DNA of 64,000 nt, from positions 1-64,000 of the forward strand of contig JASJAR010000021.1 of assembly GCA_030066905.1 (NCBI GenBank), given 5' to 3'. Every line of letters starts with the position of its first letter. Positions within the stretch are counted from its first letter, which is position 1. This stretch comes from Paracoccaceae bacterium (lineage in GTDB: Bacteria > Pseudomonadota > Alphaproteobacteria > Rhodobacterales > Rhodobacteraceae). Positions 23,643 to 32,508 of this stretch are shown here, piece by piece. Made by a program: the position numbers and the translations under genes. The notes under the pieces were generated by a model. That model ran no database searches. It was not told the origin of the DNA and saw only the letters and a program-made list of their open reading frames with translations.

Positions 23643-24218
23643 ATGACCCCCAGTCTGGTCCTCGGCTCGGGTTCACCGCGCCGCCACGAGCTTCTGGCCC
23701 AGCTCGGCCTCACCCCCGACCGCATCGTCTCGCCCGACATCGACGAGACGCCGCGCAAGGGAGAGCTTCCGCGCGCCTATGCCACCCGCATGGCCATCGA
23801 AAAGGCCGCCGCCCTCGAGGTCGGCCCGGGGGAGGTGCTGCTCACCGCAGACACCATCGTCGCAATCGGCCGCCGCATCCTCGGCAAGCCCGAGGATGAA
23901 ACCGAGGCGCGGGCGTTCCTCGAAGCGCTATCGGGTCGCCGCCACCGGGTAATTTCGGCCGTTTGCGTGCGCACCAGCGAGCGGGACCGGACCCGCGACA
24001 ATGTCACCAGCGTCAGGATGAAGCGGCTCTCAGACAGCGAGATCGACGGCTACCTCGCCACCGGCGACTGGCAGGGCAAGGCCGGCGGCTACGCCATCCA
24101 GGGGCTGGCGGCGGCCTTCGTGCCCTGGCTCCGGGGAAGCTACTCGGGCGTCATGGGCCTGCCGCTCGCGGAGACGGCAGCACTTCTGAAGTCCGCCGGG
24201 ATCGGAGCCAGCCGATGA
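23643..24218 (+). CDS. maf: Maf-type nucleotide pyrophosphatase
   Basis: 191 residues. The N-terminal signature [17 protein letters not shown] and the later [39 protein letters not shown] and [16 protein letters not shown] are diagnostic of Maf/YhdE proteins. These hydrolyse dTTP, UTP or modified NTPs to monophosphates. Its stop overlaps the ATG of the ribonuclease gene (24215-24218), so the two are coupled with yacG behind. This is the order known from many alphaproteobacteria. Confidence 0.95.
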   Translation: MTPSLVLGSGSPRRHELLAQLGLTPDRIVSPDIDETPRKGELPRAYATRMAIEKAAALEVGPGEVLLTADTIVAIGRRILGKPEDETEARAFLEALSGRRHRVISAVCVRTSERDRTRDNVTSVRMKRLSDSEIDGYLATGDWQGKAGGYAIQGLAAAFVPWLRGSYSGVMGLPLAETAALLKSAGIGASR

Positions 24219-25387
24219 AGGGCCGGGTGATCGTCCTCGACCAGCCCGAAGACCGGGGTTTCGCCGCCGCGCTGGTGGTCGACGGGCGCCTCGAAGACCT
24301 TCTGCTCGACCCCAAGAACGGCGACCGCAGACCGATGGCGGGCGATATCTGCGTCGTCAGAGTGGCCCGCAAGCTCCCGAAATCCGGTGCGTTTTGCGAG
24401 ATGATTAGCGGCGAAGGGTATCTGCGCGACGCGAGAGGGGTCAGGGAGGGCGAGCTCATTCTTGCCCAGGTCCAGAGCCTGCCCGAGCCCGGCAAGGCGG
24501 TGACCCTTACGACCCGGGTCCTCTACAAGGGCCCCCGGGTGATCCTTACCCCGGGGGCACCGGGGGTGAATGTGTCGAAGAAGATCGGCAATGCGTCGGA
24601 GCGGGAGCGGTTGCAGGCCGCCGTCAAGGCACGGTTCGACGGCGAAGCGCTGCCCGCTGGTATCCCAGGTCGCGCGGACGGTATGGGGGCGATTGTTCGA
24701 ACCGAAGCCCGCGGGGCCGCCCCCGAACAGCTCGCCCGCGAAATCGACGTCCTGTTCGGTCGGCAGTCAAACATGCTGGCCCTCCTCAACGTGCGCAGAG
24801 AGCTCTTCAACGGCTTTCCGGGATCGTCGTACAATCTGGCCCTGCGCGATTGGCTCTTGCCGGTTGCCGAGGCGGTCGTCATGCCGCCGGCGCTGGCAAA
24901 GATCGTGACGAAGAGGCATGGGAGGGAAGACCTCGGTCCGTTCGACTTCTACGGGGACGAACGCTTCATCCCCTTGGTTCAACCCGACCCCGCCCCCTTC
25001 GACGCCTTCGGTATCTGGGACGAGATCGAGCGTCTGAAGTCCCCCGAAATCGCCCTCGGCGACGCCTCCATGGTCATCGAACCCACCCGCGCCCTCGTCG
25101 CTGTGGACGTCAACACCGGCGCCGACTTCTCCCCCGCCGCCGGCCTCAAGACAAACCTCGCCGTCGCCCGCGAGCTTCCCCGCCAGCTCCGCCTGAGGGG
25201 TCTCGGCGGCAAGATCGCGGTCGACTTTGCGCCGATGCCCAAACAGAACCGCCGCACCCTCGAAGAGGCCCTTGCCAAGGCGTTCCGCGCCGACCCGGTC
25301 GAAACCGCGCTCGTCGGCTGGACGGCCCTCGGGCTTTTCGAGATGCAGAGGAAACGCGAACGCTGGCCGCTGATGGAGCTGCTCTGA
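24215..25387 (+). CDS. Ribonuclease E/G family protein
   Basis: A 390-residue member of the RNase E/G family. It has an N-terminal S1-like part ([12 protein letters not shown]...GAFCEMI), then the catalytic domain with [21 protein letters not shown] (first metal Asp) and [13 protein letters not shown] (second metal Asp) near 305-345. It is shorter than RNase G and lacks the Cys pair of the zinc link, ending ERWPLMELL. It processes or degrades RNA 5' ends. ATG at 24215 inside the maf stop. I would not choose between rng and a paralogue from sequence alone. Confidence 0.88.
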   Translation: MKGRVIVLDQPEDRGFAAALVVDGRLEDLLLDPKNGDRRPMAGDICVVRVARKLPKSGAFCEMISGEGYLRDARGVREGELILAQVQSLPEPGKAVTLTTRVLYKGPRVILTPGAPGVNVSKKIGNASERERLQAAVKARFDGEALPAGIPGRADGMGAIVRTEARGAAPEQLAREIDVLFGRQSNMLALLNVRRELFNGFPGSSYNLALRDWLLPVAEAVVMPPALAKIVTKRHGREDLGPFDFYGDERFIPLVQPDPAPFDAFGIWDEIERLKSPEIALGDASMVIEPTRALVAVDVNTGADFSPAAGLKTNLAVARELPRQLRLRGLGGKIAVDFAPMPKQNRRTLEEALAKAFRADPVETALVGWTALGLFEMQRKRERWPLMELL

Positions 25388-25388
25388 G

Positions 25389-25562
25389 ATGTCCCGCTGC
25401 CCGGTCTGCGATACGGCCACCGCCAGGGACTGGCGGCCCTTTTGCTCGAAACGCTGCGCCGATATCGACCTCGGGCGCTGGATGACCGGGGCCTATGCGG
25501 TGCCGGGCGAGCCCGCCGACGAGGACGACATCGCCCCCGACACCGACATGCCGCGCCGCTGA
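25389..25562 (+). CDS. yacG: DNA gyrase inhibitor YacG
   Basis: A 57-residue zinc protein that binds GyrB and blocks DNA binding in E. coli. It shows CPVC at 4-7 and CSKRC at 19-23, the four zinc ligands, followed by DIDLGRWMTGAYAVPGE, the family hallmark, and an acidic tail. It begins one base after the ribonuclease stop and ends the maf-RNase-yacG operon. Confidence 0.92.
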   Translation: MSRCPVCDTATARDWRPFCSKRCADIDLGRWMTGAYAVPGEPADEDDIAPDTDMPRR

Positions 25563-25573
25563 AGCGGCCGGGC

Positions 25574-25605
25574 TGCCATACGCCTGCCATACGCTTGCCA
25601 TACGC
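25574..25605. repeat. Three tandem 11-bp repeats upstream of tRNA-Phe
   Basis: TGCCATACGC recurs at 25574, 25585 and 25596 with a period of 11 bases, in the gap between yacG and tRNA-Phe. A one-turn-of-helix period suggests a protein-binding site or a small replication-slippage product. The rest of 25563-25700 shows no gene. Confidence 0.6.
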
Positions 25606-25700
25606 TTTGCAGACACCCGATTGAGCCCCTTGAAATCCCCCTAGACACCCCACCACTCCCCGTCTAGAACGCCCCGACCCGACGGACACCCGTCACCCGT

Positions 25701-25775
25701 GCCCGGGTAGCTCAGGGGTAGAGCAGTGGATTGAAAATCCTCGTGTCGGTGGTTCGATTCCGCCCCCGGGCACCA
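25701..25775 (+). tRNA. tRNA-Phe(GAA), attachment site of the satellite-like island
   Basis: A full cloverleaf: acceptor GCCCGGG pairs with CCCGGGC, D arm GCTC...GAGC, anticodon loop TTGAAAA with GAA, T arm GGTGG-TTCGATT-CCGCC, and encoded CCA. The 3' half (25728-25775) recurs at 36004-36050, so this gene is the left attachment site of the island. Confidence 0.96.
25728..25775. repeat. attL: tRNA-Phe 3' half
   Basis: 48 bases from GGATTGAAAATCC to CACCA, repeated at 36004-36050. This copy has five Cs before GGGCACCA, which the acceptor stem requires. Confidence 0.93.
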
Positions 25776-25816
25776 CTTAAACTATTGAAATTAAACGGCT
25801 TCATTTTGTGTGCCTC

Positions 25817-26908
25817 TCAGGGTTTGACACTTTTGGGGAAGGGTTTGACAGTTTTCGACCGCCGTTTGTTCTCTTTTTCCCATTGCTCGATGGAGTGTTT
25901 GTTCCTCGCGGCGAGGTTCGCGTTGCGCGAATAATGGCCCGCCATGGAGGTGGTTTTCTGTCCCAAGAGGTCCGCGATAGCGCGTTCGTCCATTCCGGCT
26001 TCCCGTAGAACGGTCGCAATTGTGTGACGCAGCCCTTTGAGAGTGAGGCCGGGTTCGATCAGTTGCTTTTTCTCTAGGGACTTCTTGAAGCGCTGCCAGC
26101 TTGATTGCAGCCCATCATAGGTCCAAGGCCGACCGTAGGAGTTCGCAAGGATCGTGACGGCATCGTGGGCCGGTGCTGCCTTCATGGCCTCGCGGAGAGA
26201 GCGGCCAATCGGGACCGCATACTCGACGCCCGTTTTGCCACGCATTCCCCAAATCACATCGCCGTCGATCTTGTCTCGGCGAAGTTTGATCGCGTCGGAC
26301 GGGTCAAGGCCCGTGTTCATTATGAGCGCAACCACGGCCCGCAAATGGGCCGGTGCCCGATCTAGCACGGCGGCGCGTTCTGCATCGTTCCACGGGCGGT
26401 TGGCATAGCCCGCGTCCTTTGGGCGCTTCTTCTGGATCACGTCCTTGGCATAGTTCTTGTCGATCAGGCCGTGCGGAATACCGTGCTTGAAAACCTCGCT
26501 CAGAAGCGTGCGCACCATGTTGGCGCGACGCCAGCCGATCTTTGCGGCCGCGCGGTCGTGTATGCCCGCGATCAACGGTGTGTCGATAGACGACACCGGT
26601 GTATCCTCGATTGGTTTCAGGAAGTCGGCGCACTTGCGATAGTCGCGCTTTGTGGCGTCGGCCCTCTGAGCGAAATGGTCGGTCGCAAAGTAGTGCTTCA
26701 GAAGTCCGCCAAGCGTTCCGGGTTTCGGCTCGCGAGCTTTCTTCGCCTCGGCGAGCGCCGCAATGCGTTCGCACTCGGCAAAGAACTCGGCCGATCCAAA
26801 TGGAGCTTTCTCAAGATCGACTTTGTGGCCGGTCGCTCGATGGTAGCAACGGAGCTTGCCGTGCCGGTCAGTGAACACCTTGAAGCCTTTCACTCGAACG
26901 CGTGTCAT
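25817..26908 (-). CDS. int: Tyrosine recombinase (integrase) of the island
   Basis: 363 residues. It has an N-terminal arm-type DNA-binding part, a SAM-like core-binding domain (about 65-160) and a catalytic domain. Visible catalytic elements are the beta-hairpin Lys (WGMRGKTGVEYAVPI), the second Arg in LKGLRHTIATVLREAG and the Tyr in AGHYSRNAN. The usual first Arg in TGLR reads TGLDPSD, and the LGH His is LGQ, as seen in some alphaproteobacterial integrases. It lies 41 bases from tRNA-Phe, reading toward it, as expected for the att-linked integrase. Its ATG overlaps the stop of the excisionase-like gene. Confidence 0.9.
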   Translation of the reverse strand: MTRVRVKGFKVFTDRHGKLRCYHRATGHKVDLEKAPFGSAEFFAECERIAALAEAKKAREPKPGTLGGLLKHYFATDHFAQRADATKRDYRKCADFLKPIEDTPVSSIDTPLIAGIHDRAAAKIGWRRANMVRTLLSEVFKHGIPHGLIDKNYAKDVIQKKRPKDAGYANRPWNDAERAAVLDRAPAHLRAVVALIMNTGLDPSDAIKLRRDKIDGDVIWGMRGKTGVEYAVPIGRSLREAMKAAPAHDAVTILANSYGRPWTYDGLQSSWQRFKKSLEKKQLIEPGLTLKGLRHTIATVLREAGMDERAIADLLGQKTTSMAGHYSRNANLAARNKHSIEQWEKENKRRSKTVKPFPKSVKP

Positions 26909-27144
26909 TTCAGCCTCGCGAGAATTGCATCACGTTCGGTAGGCGCGTCGCCCTCTTTCATGGCGTCGATCCAACGGTCGAGATCGCGCTTGTCCCAGAG
27001 GAGAACACCCGGCCGCATTTCGACAGGTTGAACGGGGCAGGTCGTTTTGAAGTGCTTTGCCGGAAGGCCGGAGTAGCTCGCGGCCTCGGCCTGTTTCAAA
27101 CTCCGCTTTTCGACGACACTCAAATTGAGGGTAGCGTTAGCCAT
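26905..27144 (-). CDS. Small excisionase-like DNA-binding protein
   Basis: 79 residues from the ATG at 27144. It resembles AlpA/Xis-type winged-helix proteins: SLKQAEAASYSGLPAKHFKT as the helix-turn-helix, then a wing (MRPGVLLWDKRDLDRWIDAM) with the common W-x-x-x-D-L-D-x-W pattern. Proteins of this type direct excision and often activate satellite genes. It overlaps the regulator gene upstream by eight bases and the integrase gene downstream by four, so the three are read as one unit. Confidence 0.75.
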   Translation of the reverse strand: MANATLNLSVVEKRSLKQAEAASYSGLPAKHFKTTCPVQPVEMRPGVLLWDKRDLDRWIDAMKEGDAPTERDAILARLK

Positions 27145-27595
27145 CTTCGGCACCCGCAATCAACTCGTAGAGTTCCTTGTTTTCATCCTTAAGGCTGAGA
27201 GCGAGGCCCCACCGATCCACAAGGAATGCGGTCTCCACGCGATGTTTCGTTTCAAGATCGCCCAACCTGTCCAGGAGGCGTTGGCTCTGTCCACTCCCGG
27301 CTCGAACAACACAGGTCCAGCGGGTCACACCCTTCTTGCTGTTTTCTCTCGACATGGCCATGACTGTTGGAGCATCGTCACGCGCGATCTGGAATGCTGT
27401 CTTCTGATCCAAGCCATCAACAAATGAGAGTATCTTTTTGGCTAGGAAGAACGCGACAAGATCGGTTAGCGAGTAGTCCCATCGGTCATTTGTACCGACC
27501 TTTCCGTAGCCGATAAGAATGCGCCGACGGCGCAAGGCCCGGAGCGTTTCTGGCGGCCAGTCGCAAATTTTTGTAACGTGAGATGCGCTAAACAT
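27137..27595 (-). CDS. MerR-like regulator of the island
   Basis: 152 residues from the ATG at 27595, which has CTGGAG about nine bases upstream. The N-terminus FSASHVTKICDWPPETLRAL with RRRRIL and a following DYSLTDLVAFFLAKKI resembles a MerR-type winged helix. The C-terminal part (WTCVVRAG, LVDRWGLALSL) could be a sensor or dimer domain. A perfect 15-bp palindrome overlaps its promoter (27618-27656), pointing to autoregulation. An ATG at 27628 is in frame but falls at the expected transcription start. It probably sets the switch between maintenance and induction. Confidence 0.65.
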   Translation of the reverse strand: MFSASHVTKICDWPPETLRALRRRRILIGYGKVGTNDRWDYSLTDLVAFFLAKKILSFVDGLDQKTAFQIARDDAPTVMAMSRENSKKGVTRWTCVVRAGSGQSQRLLDRLGDLETKHRVETAFLVDRWGLALSLKDENKELYELIAGAEDG

Positions 27596-27617
27596 CAGCG
27601 ATGCTCCAGAACAAATG

Positions 27618-27656
27618 CGGTAACTCATATCCCGTATAGCAGGATATGAGTTACCG
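27618..27656 (-). promoter_or_regulatory. Perfect 15-bp palindrome over the regulator promoter
   Basis: CGGTAACTCATATCC (27618-27632) and GGATATGAGTTACCG (27642-27656) are exact reverse complements around a 9-base centre. On the minus strand TTGCAA (27662-27657), an 18-base spacer and TATACG (27638-27633) form a promoter in the same place. The site is therefore a good operator for the adjacent MerR-like protein. No T run follows, which argues against a terminator. Confidence 0.65.
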
Positions 27657-27665
27657 TTGCAAGTT

Positions 27666-28724
27666 CTATTCCGCCCCCCAATCGACGAGATTGAGTGCCA
27701 TTTCGGGATCGACACCGGCCTCTTTGGCCATGGTGAGCATCTGGACCACCCCGGCCGCCGCACGTGCTCGGCCGCCCGCGTCGAACGCCTGTAGCGGCCG
27801 CATCACGTCGAGTTTGACCTCGGGCGCGAGCTTCTCCGATGCTTCCTCGGCCATGAGCACCGCGAGCGGTTGCAGGGTCCATTGTGCGAGGTGTCGTTGC
27901 GCCTCACGGACGAGCGGACCCGTCGTCGATCCGTTGGCGAGTGACGGGAGCACGCCGAACGCCATGAGTATCGCCTCACGTGACGCTGCGAGGCTCTCGG
28001 CAAGGAGCACCTTGGAGATATCCGGCGTCATGTCCTGAGGGGTGACGGTCGCGGCCTGAGGGTGCGAGTGAGACGGGTCCAGAGCCATGAGGAGCACCTC
28101 GCCGTAGCGATCTCGCATCCCGAAGTCGGCCTTGAGCTTGTTGAATTGCTCGTCACCGATCCCCTCGATTGCAAGCGTCTTGGCACCTATCGCGGCGTTG
28201 CCATAGACGGTCTGCAAGCCGCTCTCGACCTTCTGCAATAGGCCAGCCGTCAGGCGTGCCCGGCGGAGCGGTGATTGGCCGTAGTACGGTGCCCCCGGAT
28301 CGGACGCGACCCGGAAGTGCAGCACCTCAGCCGCGAGCGCAGTCATGGACACGCCCCCGCCGATCTCTGGCACGGTTATCTGGTACGCGGTCGGCCGGGC
28401 GTTCCGGGTCCGCATGGACCAATCGGAAACGGGCACGAGGCCGTCGTCGCGGATCAGGAACACCGCCTCGCCTCGGAGCGCCAGAGAGCGCCCGGCGAGC
28501 GCGAGACACTGACGGGTGAGAAGGTCGGTGCCCTCCACGTCCGCGAGGCCGATCCCGCCCTCCCACAGGCTCACACACGATTGCGCGGTGCCGGTGAGTT
28601 CGGCGATCCCGCTCGCACCCGAGATATACGCTTCGCGGGCGGCGAGCATGGCCGAGGTGTAGCCCGCGCCGACGGCCCGGGTCTCCTCGGATTCACGGCG
28701 GCGGAAAAAGTCGAGCAAGCTCAT
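27666..28724 (-). CDS. Phage portal protein, HK97 type
   Basis: 352 residues from the ATG at 28724 (GGAGG upstream). Portal proteins form the dodecameric ring at the capsid vertex through which DNA enters. Family features are SLLDFFRRRESEE at the start, VLHFRVASDPGAPYYGQSPL near 150, ALDPSHSHPQAATVTPQDMT near 230, and the helical end AILMAFGVLPSLANGSTTGP near 270. It is slightly shorter than typical members. It is the last of the capsid-packaging genes and abuts the regulator's operator. Confidence 0.88.
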   Translation of the reverse strand: MSLLDFFRRRESEETRAVGAGYTSAMLAAREAYISGASGIAELTGTAQSCVSLWEGGIGLADVEGTDLLTRQCLALAGRSLALRGEAVFLIRDDGLVPVSDWSMRTRNARPTAYQITVPEIGGGVSMTALAAEVLHFRVASDPGAPYYGQSPLRRARLTAGLLQKVESGLQTVYGNAAIGAKTLAIEGIGDEQFNKLKADFGMRDRYGEVLLMALDPSHSHPQAATVTPQDMTPDISKVLLAESLAASREAILMAFGVLPSLANGSTTGPLVREAQRHLAQWTLQPLAVLMAEEASEKLAPEVKLDVMRPLQAFDAGGRARAAAGVVQMLTMAKEAGVDPEMALNLVDWGAE

Positions 28725-28801
28725 AGGAGCAATCCTCCTCGTGTTCGTGTGGGCGGCGGCGAGGCCGCTTGCCAATTCCGCTCCTCGATCTGCGCCTCGG
28801 G

Positions 28802-29344
28802 TTACGCCGGGCGCGTCACAGCCGAGATTTCGTAGAGCAAGGCCGACTTGACGGTGCGGATCAGCGCACCGCGTTGCGGCTGGCCGTCCTCGTCGGGTTG
28901 GCCGTCGTTCGGCTCCTCCTCGATCTCCTCGGCGTCCGGTTCGACCCGTGTGGGCGGTATACGGAACCCCGGCGAGAGGCCGAGGATCAGCCCGGCCGAG
29001 AACCCGGCGAGGAAGTCGCGGACATAGCCCACCTCGCGCATTTCGTTGGCGATCAGGATTTCGAGGAGCAAAGCCTCGTTGGTATCCGTGAGTGTTAGAG
29101 TGCCCGCGCCTCGGGAGGCGATAGGCCGGTCGTAGGAGTGACCGACTAGGAAATGGATATCCTCCTCGGGCCGGTCAACTCGATAGGCAAAGGCCCTCGG
29201 GGCGATCACCTCTTTGCGCGGCCGTCCGGTGCGCCCGCCATCGCTAAGCACAGCCCGTTTCCCATATGGGAAGCGGCCACGAAGGCGAGTTGCCTCGCCT
29301 TCGCGCCGGAGTTCGAGGCCGCCGTTATGAGCGCCCCAAAGCAC
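28802..29344 (-). CDS. Prohead maturation protease, HK97 family
   Basis: 180 residues. The fold is indicated by RGRFPYGKRAVLSDGG, then the catalytic-His region IHFLVGHSYDRPIASRGAG, the FLAGFSAGLILGLSPGF segment supplying the Ser, and the closing LYEISAVTRPA. The acidic linker EEIEEEPNDGQPDEDGQP is variable. It cleaves the capsid scaffold during head maturation. It starts two bases downstream of the capsid stop. It is separate from the capsid gene, as usual. Confidence 0.85.
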   Translation of the reverse strand: MLWGAHNGGLELRREGEATRLRGRFPYGKRAVLSDGGRTGRPRKEVIAPRAFAYRVDRPEEDIHFLVGHSYDRPIASRGAGTLTLTDTNEALLLEILIANEMREVGYVRDFLAGFSAGLILGLSPGFRIPPTRVEPDAEEIEEEPNDGQPDEDGQPQRGALIRTVKSALLYEISAVTRPA

Positions 29345-29346
29345 GA

Positions 29347-30633
29347 TCAGTCCTCCTGAACGCCGGTGAGAACCTCAAGCTGCGCCGGGCGGCCGACGGT
29401 AACGTCCGCCGTGACCAGACCCGTGAGCTTGAGAGCGCCGGATGGAGCCGAGGTGTACGGGTCGCGGATCATGTCGATCCCACCCCACATGCCGATGAAC
29501 ATCGGCGGGACACCACCCGGCGCACACGTCAGGAACGCCTTGGACGCCAGAGGCGACCCCGTAGCAGCCGCGAGCGCGTTGGCCGAGGTCACGACGTTTG
29601 CCGCGCCGAGGTTCTTCACGAGGCGATCCCATTCGGTCATGCCCGACCCGGCGTCGAACACGGTCTCGTCGAGTTCCTCCCACACGGAAGGACGGATCAG
29701 GAGACGAACCTGATCGGGCGAGGAGATTGCATTCGCGTCCATGAAACGGCGCACCGCACCACGGAATGCGGCCCACGTCGCGTTGGCCCCGATAGCCGTC
29801 TCGGTCACGCCGTAGGTGGACGCGCCCTCGACGACGCCGAGAGGCTCGCCCGAGCCGCCGGAACCGAGGAACATCGCCTTGTCGAGTTCCTGACCGATGG
29901 TGCCCGTCATGTCCCGGCGCACCGCTTGCTCGACGGCCGAACCACCCTGTTTCAGGGTACGGCGCGTGAGCGTCATGGTGATCCCGAGGGTGCTCACCGG
30001 CACGAGCGGCTTGTCCGTGGTCTCGAACGCCGTCGGCCCGGCAACGTCGCCGGTTTCGGTCGCCTGCCACCCGGCCGTAATCGAGGACGACACGACTGGG
30101 TATTCAACCTCGCCACTGTCGATATTGATCATCGTTGCGCCCATGCGGGTCGCCGCCGACTGAGCGAAGATACGGTCCACAATCGGCATGGTCCGCACGG
30201 GGTCGATCACGCCCGAGGCGATGGTCGTCCGCTTCTCAAGGTCCATGCCCTGAGGCGCGAGCGCGGCGTAGGGCACCGGGATACCCTGATACGATCCTTT
30301 GGACCGCATCTCGCTCACGATCTCGGCCGTGGCCCCGTCAAGAGCGCGACCGTCCTCGGCCAGGGCGAGCGCGACTTGGCGCACCTCGTAGTTCGAGATT
30401 GTCTCCGCCCATTCCTTGCTCTCGCGGGTTTCGAGTTCCTCGCCCGCCTCGCGGCGTTCGGTGTCCTCGGCCACGAGAGCCGCGCGGTAGCGCTTCTCGT
30501 TGGTCTCGTACTCGGTGGAGAGGTCCTCCATGGACCGGACCTCGTCCTCAGACGGTTTGTCCAGTTTGGTGAGTGCCGCGATCTCCTGCCGGATTTCCGA
30601 CTGGCGACGGCTGATTTTCACGCTGTCGAGCAT
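29347..30633 (-). CDS. Major capsid protein, HK97 fold
   Basis: 428 residues from the ATG at 30633 (AAGGAGACAGAGA upstream). The first 110 residues are a charged coiled coil (SEIRQEIAALTKLDKPSEDE), the delta/scaffold domain removed by the protease. The rest is the HK97 shell domain with VSTLGITMTLTRRTLKQG, ELDKAMFLGSGGSGEPLG and a C-terminal GVPPMFIGMWGGIDMI segment. Having its own capsid gene is what sets this island apart from helper-capsid-dependent satellites. Confidence 0.9.
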   Translation of the reverse strand: MLDSVKISRRQSEIRQEIAALTKLDKPSEDEVRSMEDLSTEYETNEKRYRAALVAEDTERREAGEELETRESKEWAETISNYEVRQVALALAEDGRALDGATAEIVSEMRSKGSYQGIPVPYAALAPQGMDLEKRTTIASGVIDPVRTMPIVDRIFAQSAATRMGATMINIDSGEVEYPVVSSSITAGWQATETGDVAGPTAFETTDKPLVPVSTLGITMTLTRRTLKQGGSAVEQAVRRDMTGTIGQELDKAMFLGSGGSGEPLGVVEGASTYGVTETAIGANATWAAFRGAVRRFMDANAISSPDQVRLLIRPSVWEELDETVFDAGSGMTEWDRLVKNLGAANVVTSANALAAATGSPLASKAFLTCAPGGVPPMFIGMWGGIDMIRDPYTSAPSGALKLTGLVTADVTVGRPAQLEVLTGVQED

Positions 30634-30956
30634 TCTCTGTCTCCTTCTGCTTCGACGGTTGGGGTTTCCTGCCTCAGCAGGGCTTGCCAAGCTTCACGCT
30701 TGGGGTCGGGTCGGCCGAGGCCGATCTCGATACGGGTCTTTGCCGCGTGGCAGGAGCGACAGAGAGTTTGCAGGTTGGAGGGGTCGAAGGCCCTCTCGGG
30801 CGCGTCTCGGACCGGCTCGATATGATCGACCTGTAGGTGACGCATGGAACCGCACTTCCGGCATTGGTGGCCGTCGCGGGCGAGCACTGAGCGGCGCAAC
30901 CGCCACCACTTCTCGATCTTGATGATCTTGGCGCTATGGCGGTCGTGGATCGTCAT
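30618..30956 (-). CDS. HNH endonuclease
   Basis: 112 residues starting at the ATG at 30956, inside the terminase stop. It has CRKCG near 32-36, then the HNH core LQVDHIEPVRDAP, FDPSNLQTLCRSCHAAKT near 41-73, the spacing of phage packaging HNH nucleases. In HK97-like phages the HNH protein assists terminase cleavage at cos sites. It overlaps the capsid start by 16 bases. This suggests cos-type packaging of the island. Confidence 0.88.
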   Translation of the reverse strand: MTIHDRHSAKIIKIEKWWRLRRSVLARDGHQCRKCGSMRHLQVDHIEPVRDAPERAFDPSNLQTLCRSCHAAKTRIEIGLGRPDPKREAWQALLRQETPTVEAEGDRECSTA

Positions 30957-32470
30957 GCCCACCCCACTTTCACGCCGCCAGTCGCGCGGCCTGTCCGGCG
31001 GGCACCCTCGGCCACGGCGAGCACCGAGGCGGCCGCCGGGTCGATCCGGCCGAGCGAGCGGGCCTTGGCGAGTTTGAGGTTGTTCGCAGGGTCGCGGAGG
31101 CACACCGCGTCGGCGAAGGCCGAACGTAGCAGGAGCGACGGGAGCGACTGGACCTTGCCGTCGTAGGCCGCCCGGCGGAACCTTTCGCAGTCCTCGCCAC
31201 CGTCGCGGAAGCCTTGACCCCGCCAAATGACGGGAGCGTGGAAACCCACCTTGTCGAGCGCCTCGCCGATCTCGGCTTGCTTGTATCGGTCGGCGCAAAG
31301 AGCGCCTATGACCTGTCCCTCGACCCGCGCAATGACGGCTCGCATCCACGGGGCGACCGGCACCGTCTTGTCGCCAAGGGTGGCAAGCTCGCCGCGCTCC
31401 TCCATCTCGACGTAGCGGTTGCCCACGCTGTCGGCCTGACCGCGATCCGCGAGACCGGGGTTGCCGGGGAAATGGCCGTAGCACTCAAGGCGGCCCGTCT
31501 TGGGCCAGTAGTACGCGGCGGCCGACATGGACGCCGAACCCCCGAGGTCGATCCCGATAATCACCTCACCGTCGCGCGGAGGTGGTTCGGCCGCCTCGCA
31601 GTTGAGCCATTCGTCCACGGTGAGGAGGCTATCGCGGGTCTCGCCCGAGACGCGCTCGTTGCGATTGTAGAGGCGGAACGAGTTGAGCGCCGCACCGCCG
31701 CGAGAGAGCGCCCGGGCGGCCTCGGTCTTGAGCCACTCGACCGAGGAGCCGATACCATGCTCGGCCCCGGGGTTCGCCTCCAAGAGTGTGGCGAGATCGT
31801 CGGCAGGTTGGCCGGGAGACGGCCGGTGCTCTTGGACGTAAGTGCCGGGCGGCGGTTCGTCGATCCACCGGGAGAACGGGTGGGCGTCCGTTGCCGCCGA
31901 AGTCGAGATGATCAGCGCACGGCCGCCCCGCTTGCCGAGACCTGAGAGGAGCGCGTGTTCGAGGTCGTCGCCCTTGTCGGCCTGCCAATGGCCGCGCTCG
32001 TCCATGAGGCAGAGCGTGGGAGCCGAGCCGAGGCTCGACCGGCCGTCGGCCGCGATCACCCGCAGGAAATGGCTCGGCTCTTTGGGGTGGGCCTCGAACT
32101 CGATCTCTAGGCGGGGCGAGCGTCGAACCGTAAAGCACATTTGGTCCCACTCAGATAGGGACCGGATGAAGCCGACCACGAAGTCGAACGCGATCCGCCC
32201 TTGGTCCCGGGTTCGCGCCACGATGATGATCTCCCGGCGGGGCTGATCGTCCCACTTGCCCATGAGCGCCCCGAGCGCGATCCCGGCCGAGAGAGCCGTC
32301 TTGGCGTTGCCCCGTCCGATGGATAGCACGGCGACTTGGGTGTCGTCCGCGAGGGCACCCTTAACGAATTGCTTTTGGAACGGGGCGAGCTTGATCGGCT
32401 CTCCCGCACGTGGCCCCTCGGGGATCGAGAGGCTCTCGAGGAACTGGATTGCAGCGGTCGAGGGCTTCAT
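30953..32470 (-). CDS. Phage terminase large subunit
   Basis: 505 residues from the ATG at 32470 (GGGAGAGG upstream). The N-terminal ATPase has an adenine-motif region APFQKQFVKGAL, Walker A SIGRGNAKT near 52-60, Walker B PTLCLMDERGHW near 148 and the coupling motif ALIISTSAA near 180. The nuclease domain shows IIGIDLGGSASMSAAAYYW near 312, the RNase-H-type metal Asp. It packages DNA into the procapsid. No small subunit gene precedes it; the only frame upstream is the divergent 63-residue one. Confidence 0.9.
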   Translation of the reverse strand: MKPSTAAIQFLESLSIPEGPRAGEPIKLAPFQKQFVKGALADDTQVAVLSIGRGNAKTALSAGIALGALMGKWDDQPRREIIIVARTRDQGRIAFDFVVGFIRSLSEWDQMCFTVRRSPRLEIEFEAHPKEPSHFLRVIAADGRSSLGSAPTLCLMDERGHWQADKGDDLEHALLSGLGKRGGRALIISTSAATDAHPFSRWIDEPPPGTYVQEHRPSPGQPADDLATLLEANPGAEHGIGSSVEWLKTEAARALSRGGAALNSFRLYNRNERVSGETRDSLLTVDEWLNCEAAEPPPRDGEVIIGIDLGGSASMSAAAYYWPKTGRLECYGHFPGNPGLADRGQADSVGNRYVEMEERGELATLGDKTVPVAPWMRAVIARVEGQVIGALCADRYKQAEIGEALDKVGFHAPVIWRGQGFRDGGEDCERFRRAAYDGKVQSLPSLLLRSAFADAVCLRDPANNLKLAKARSLGRIDPAAASVLAVAEGARRTGRATGGVKVGWA

Positions 32471-32508
32471 GCGAGCCTCTCCCGAACAACTGAACAAAAG
32501 ACGGGACC

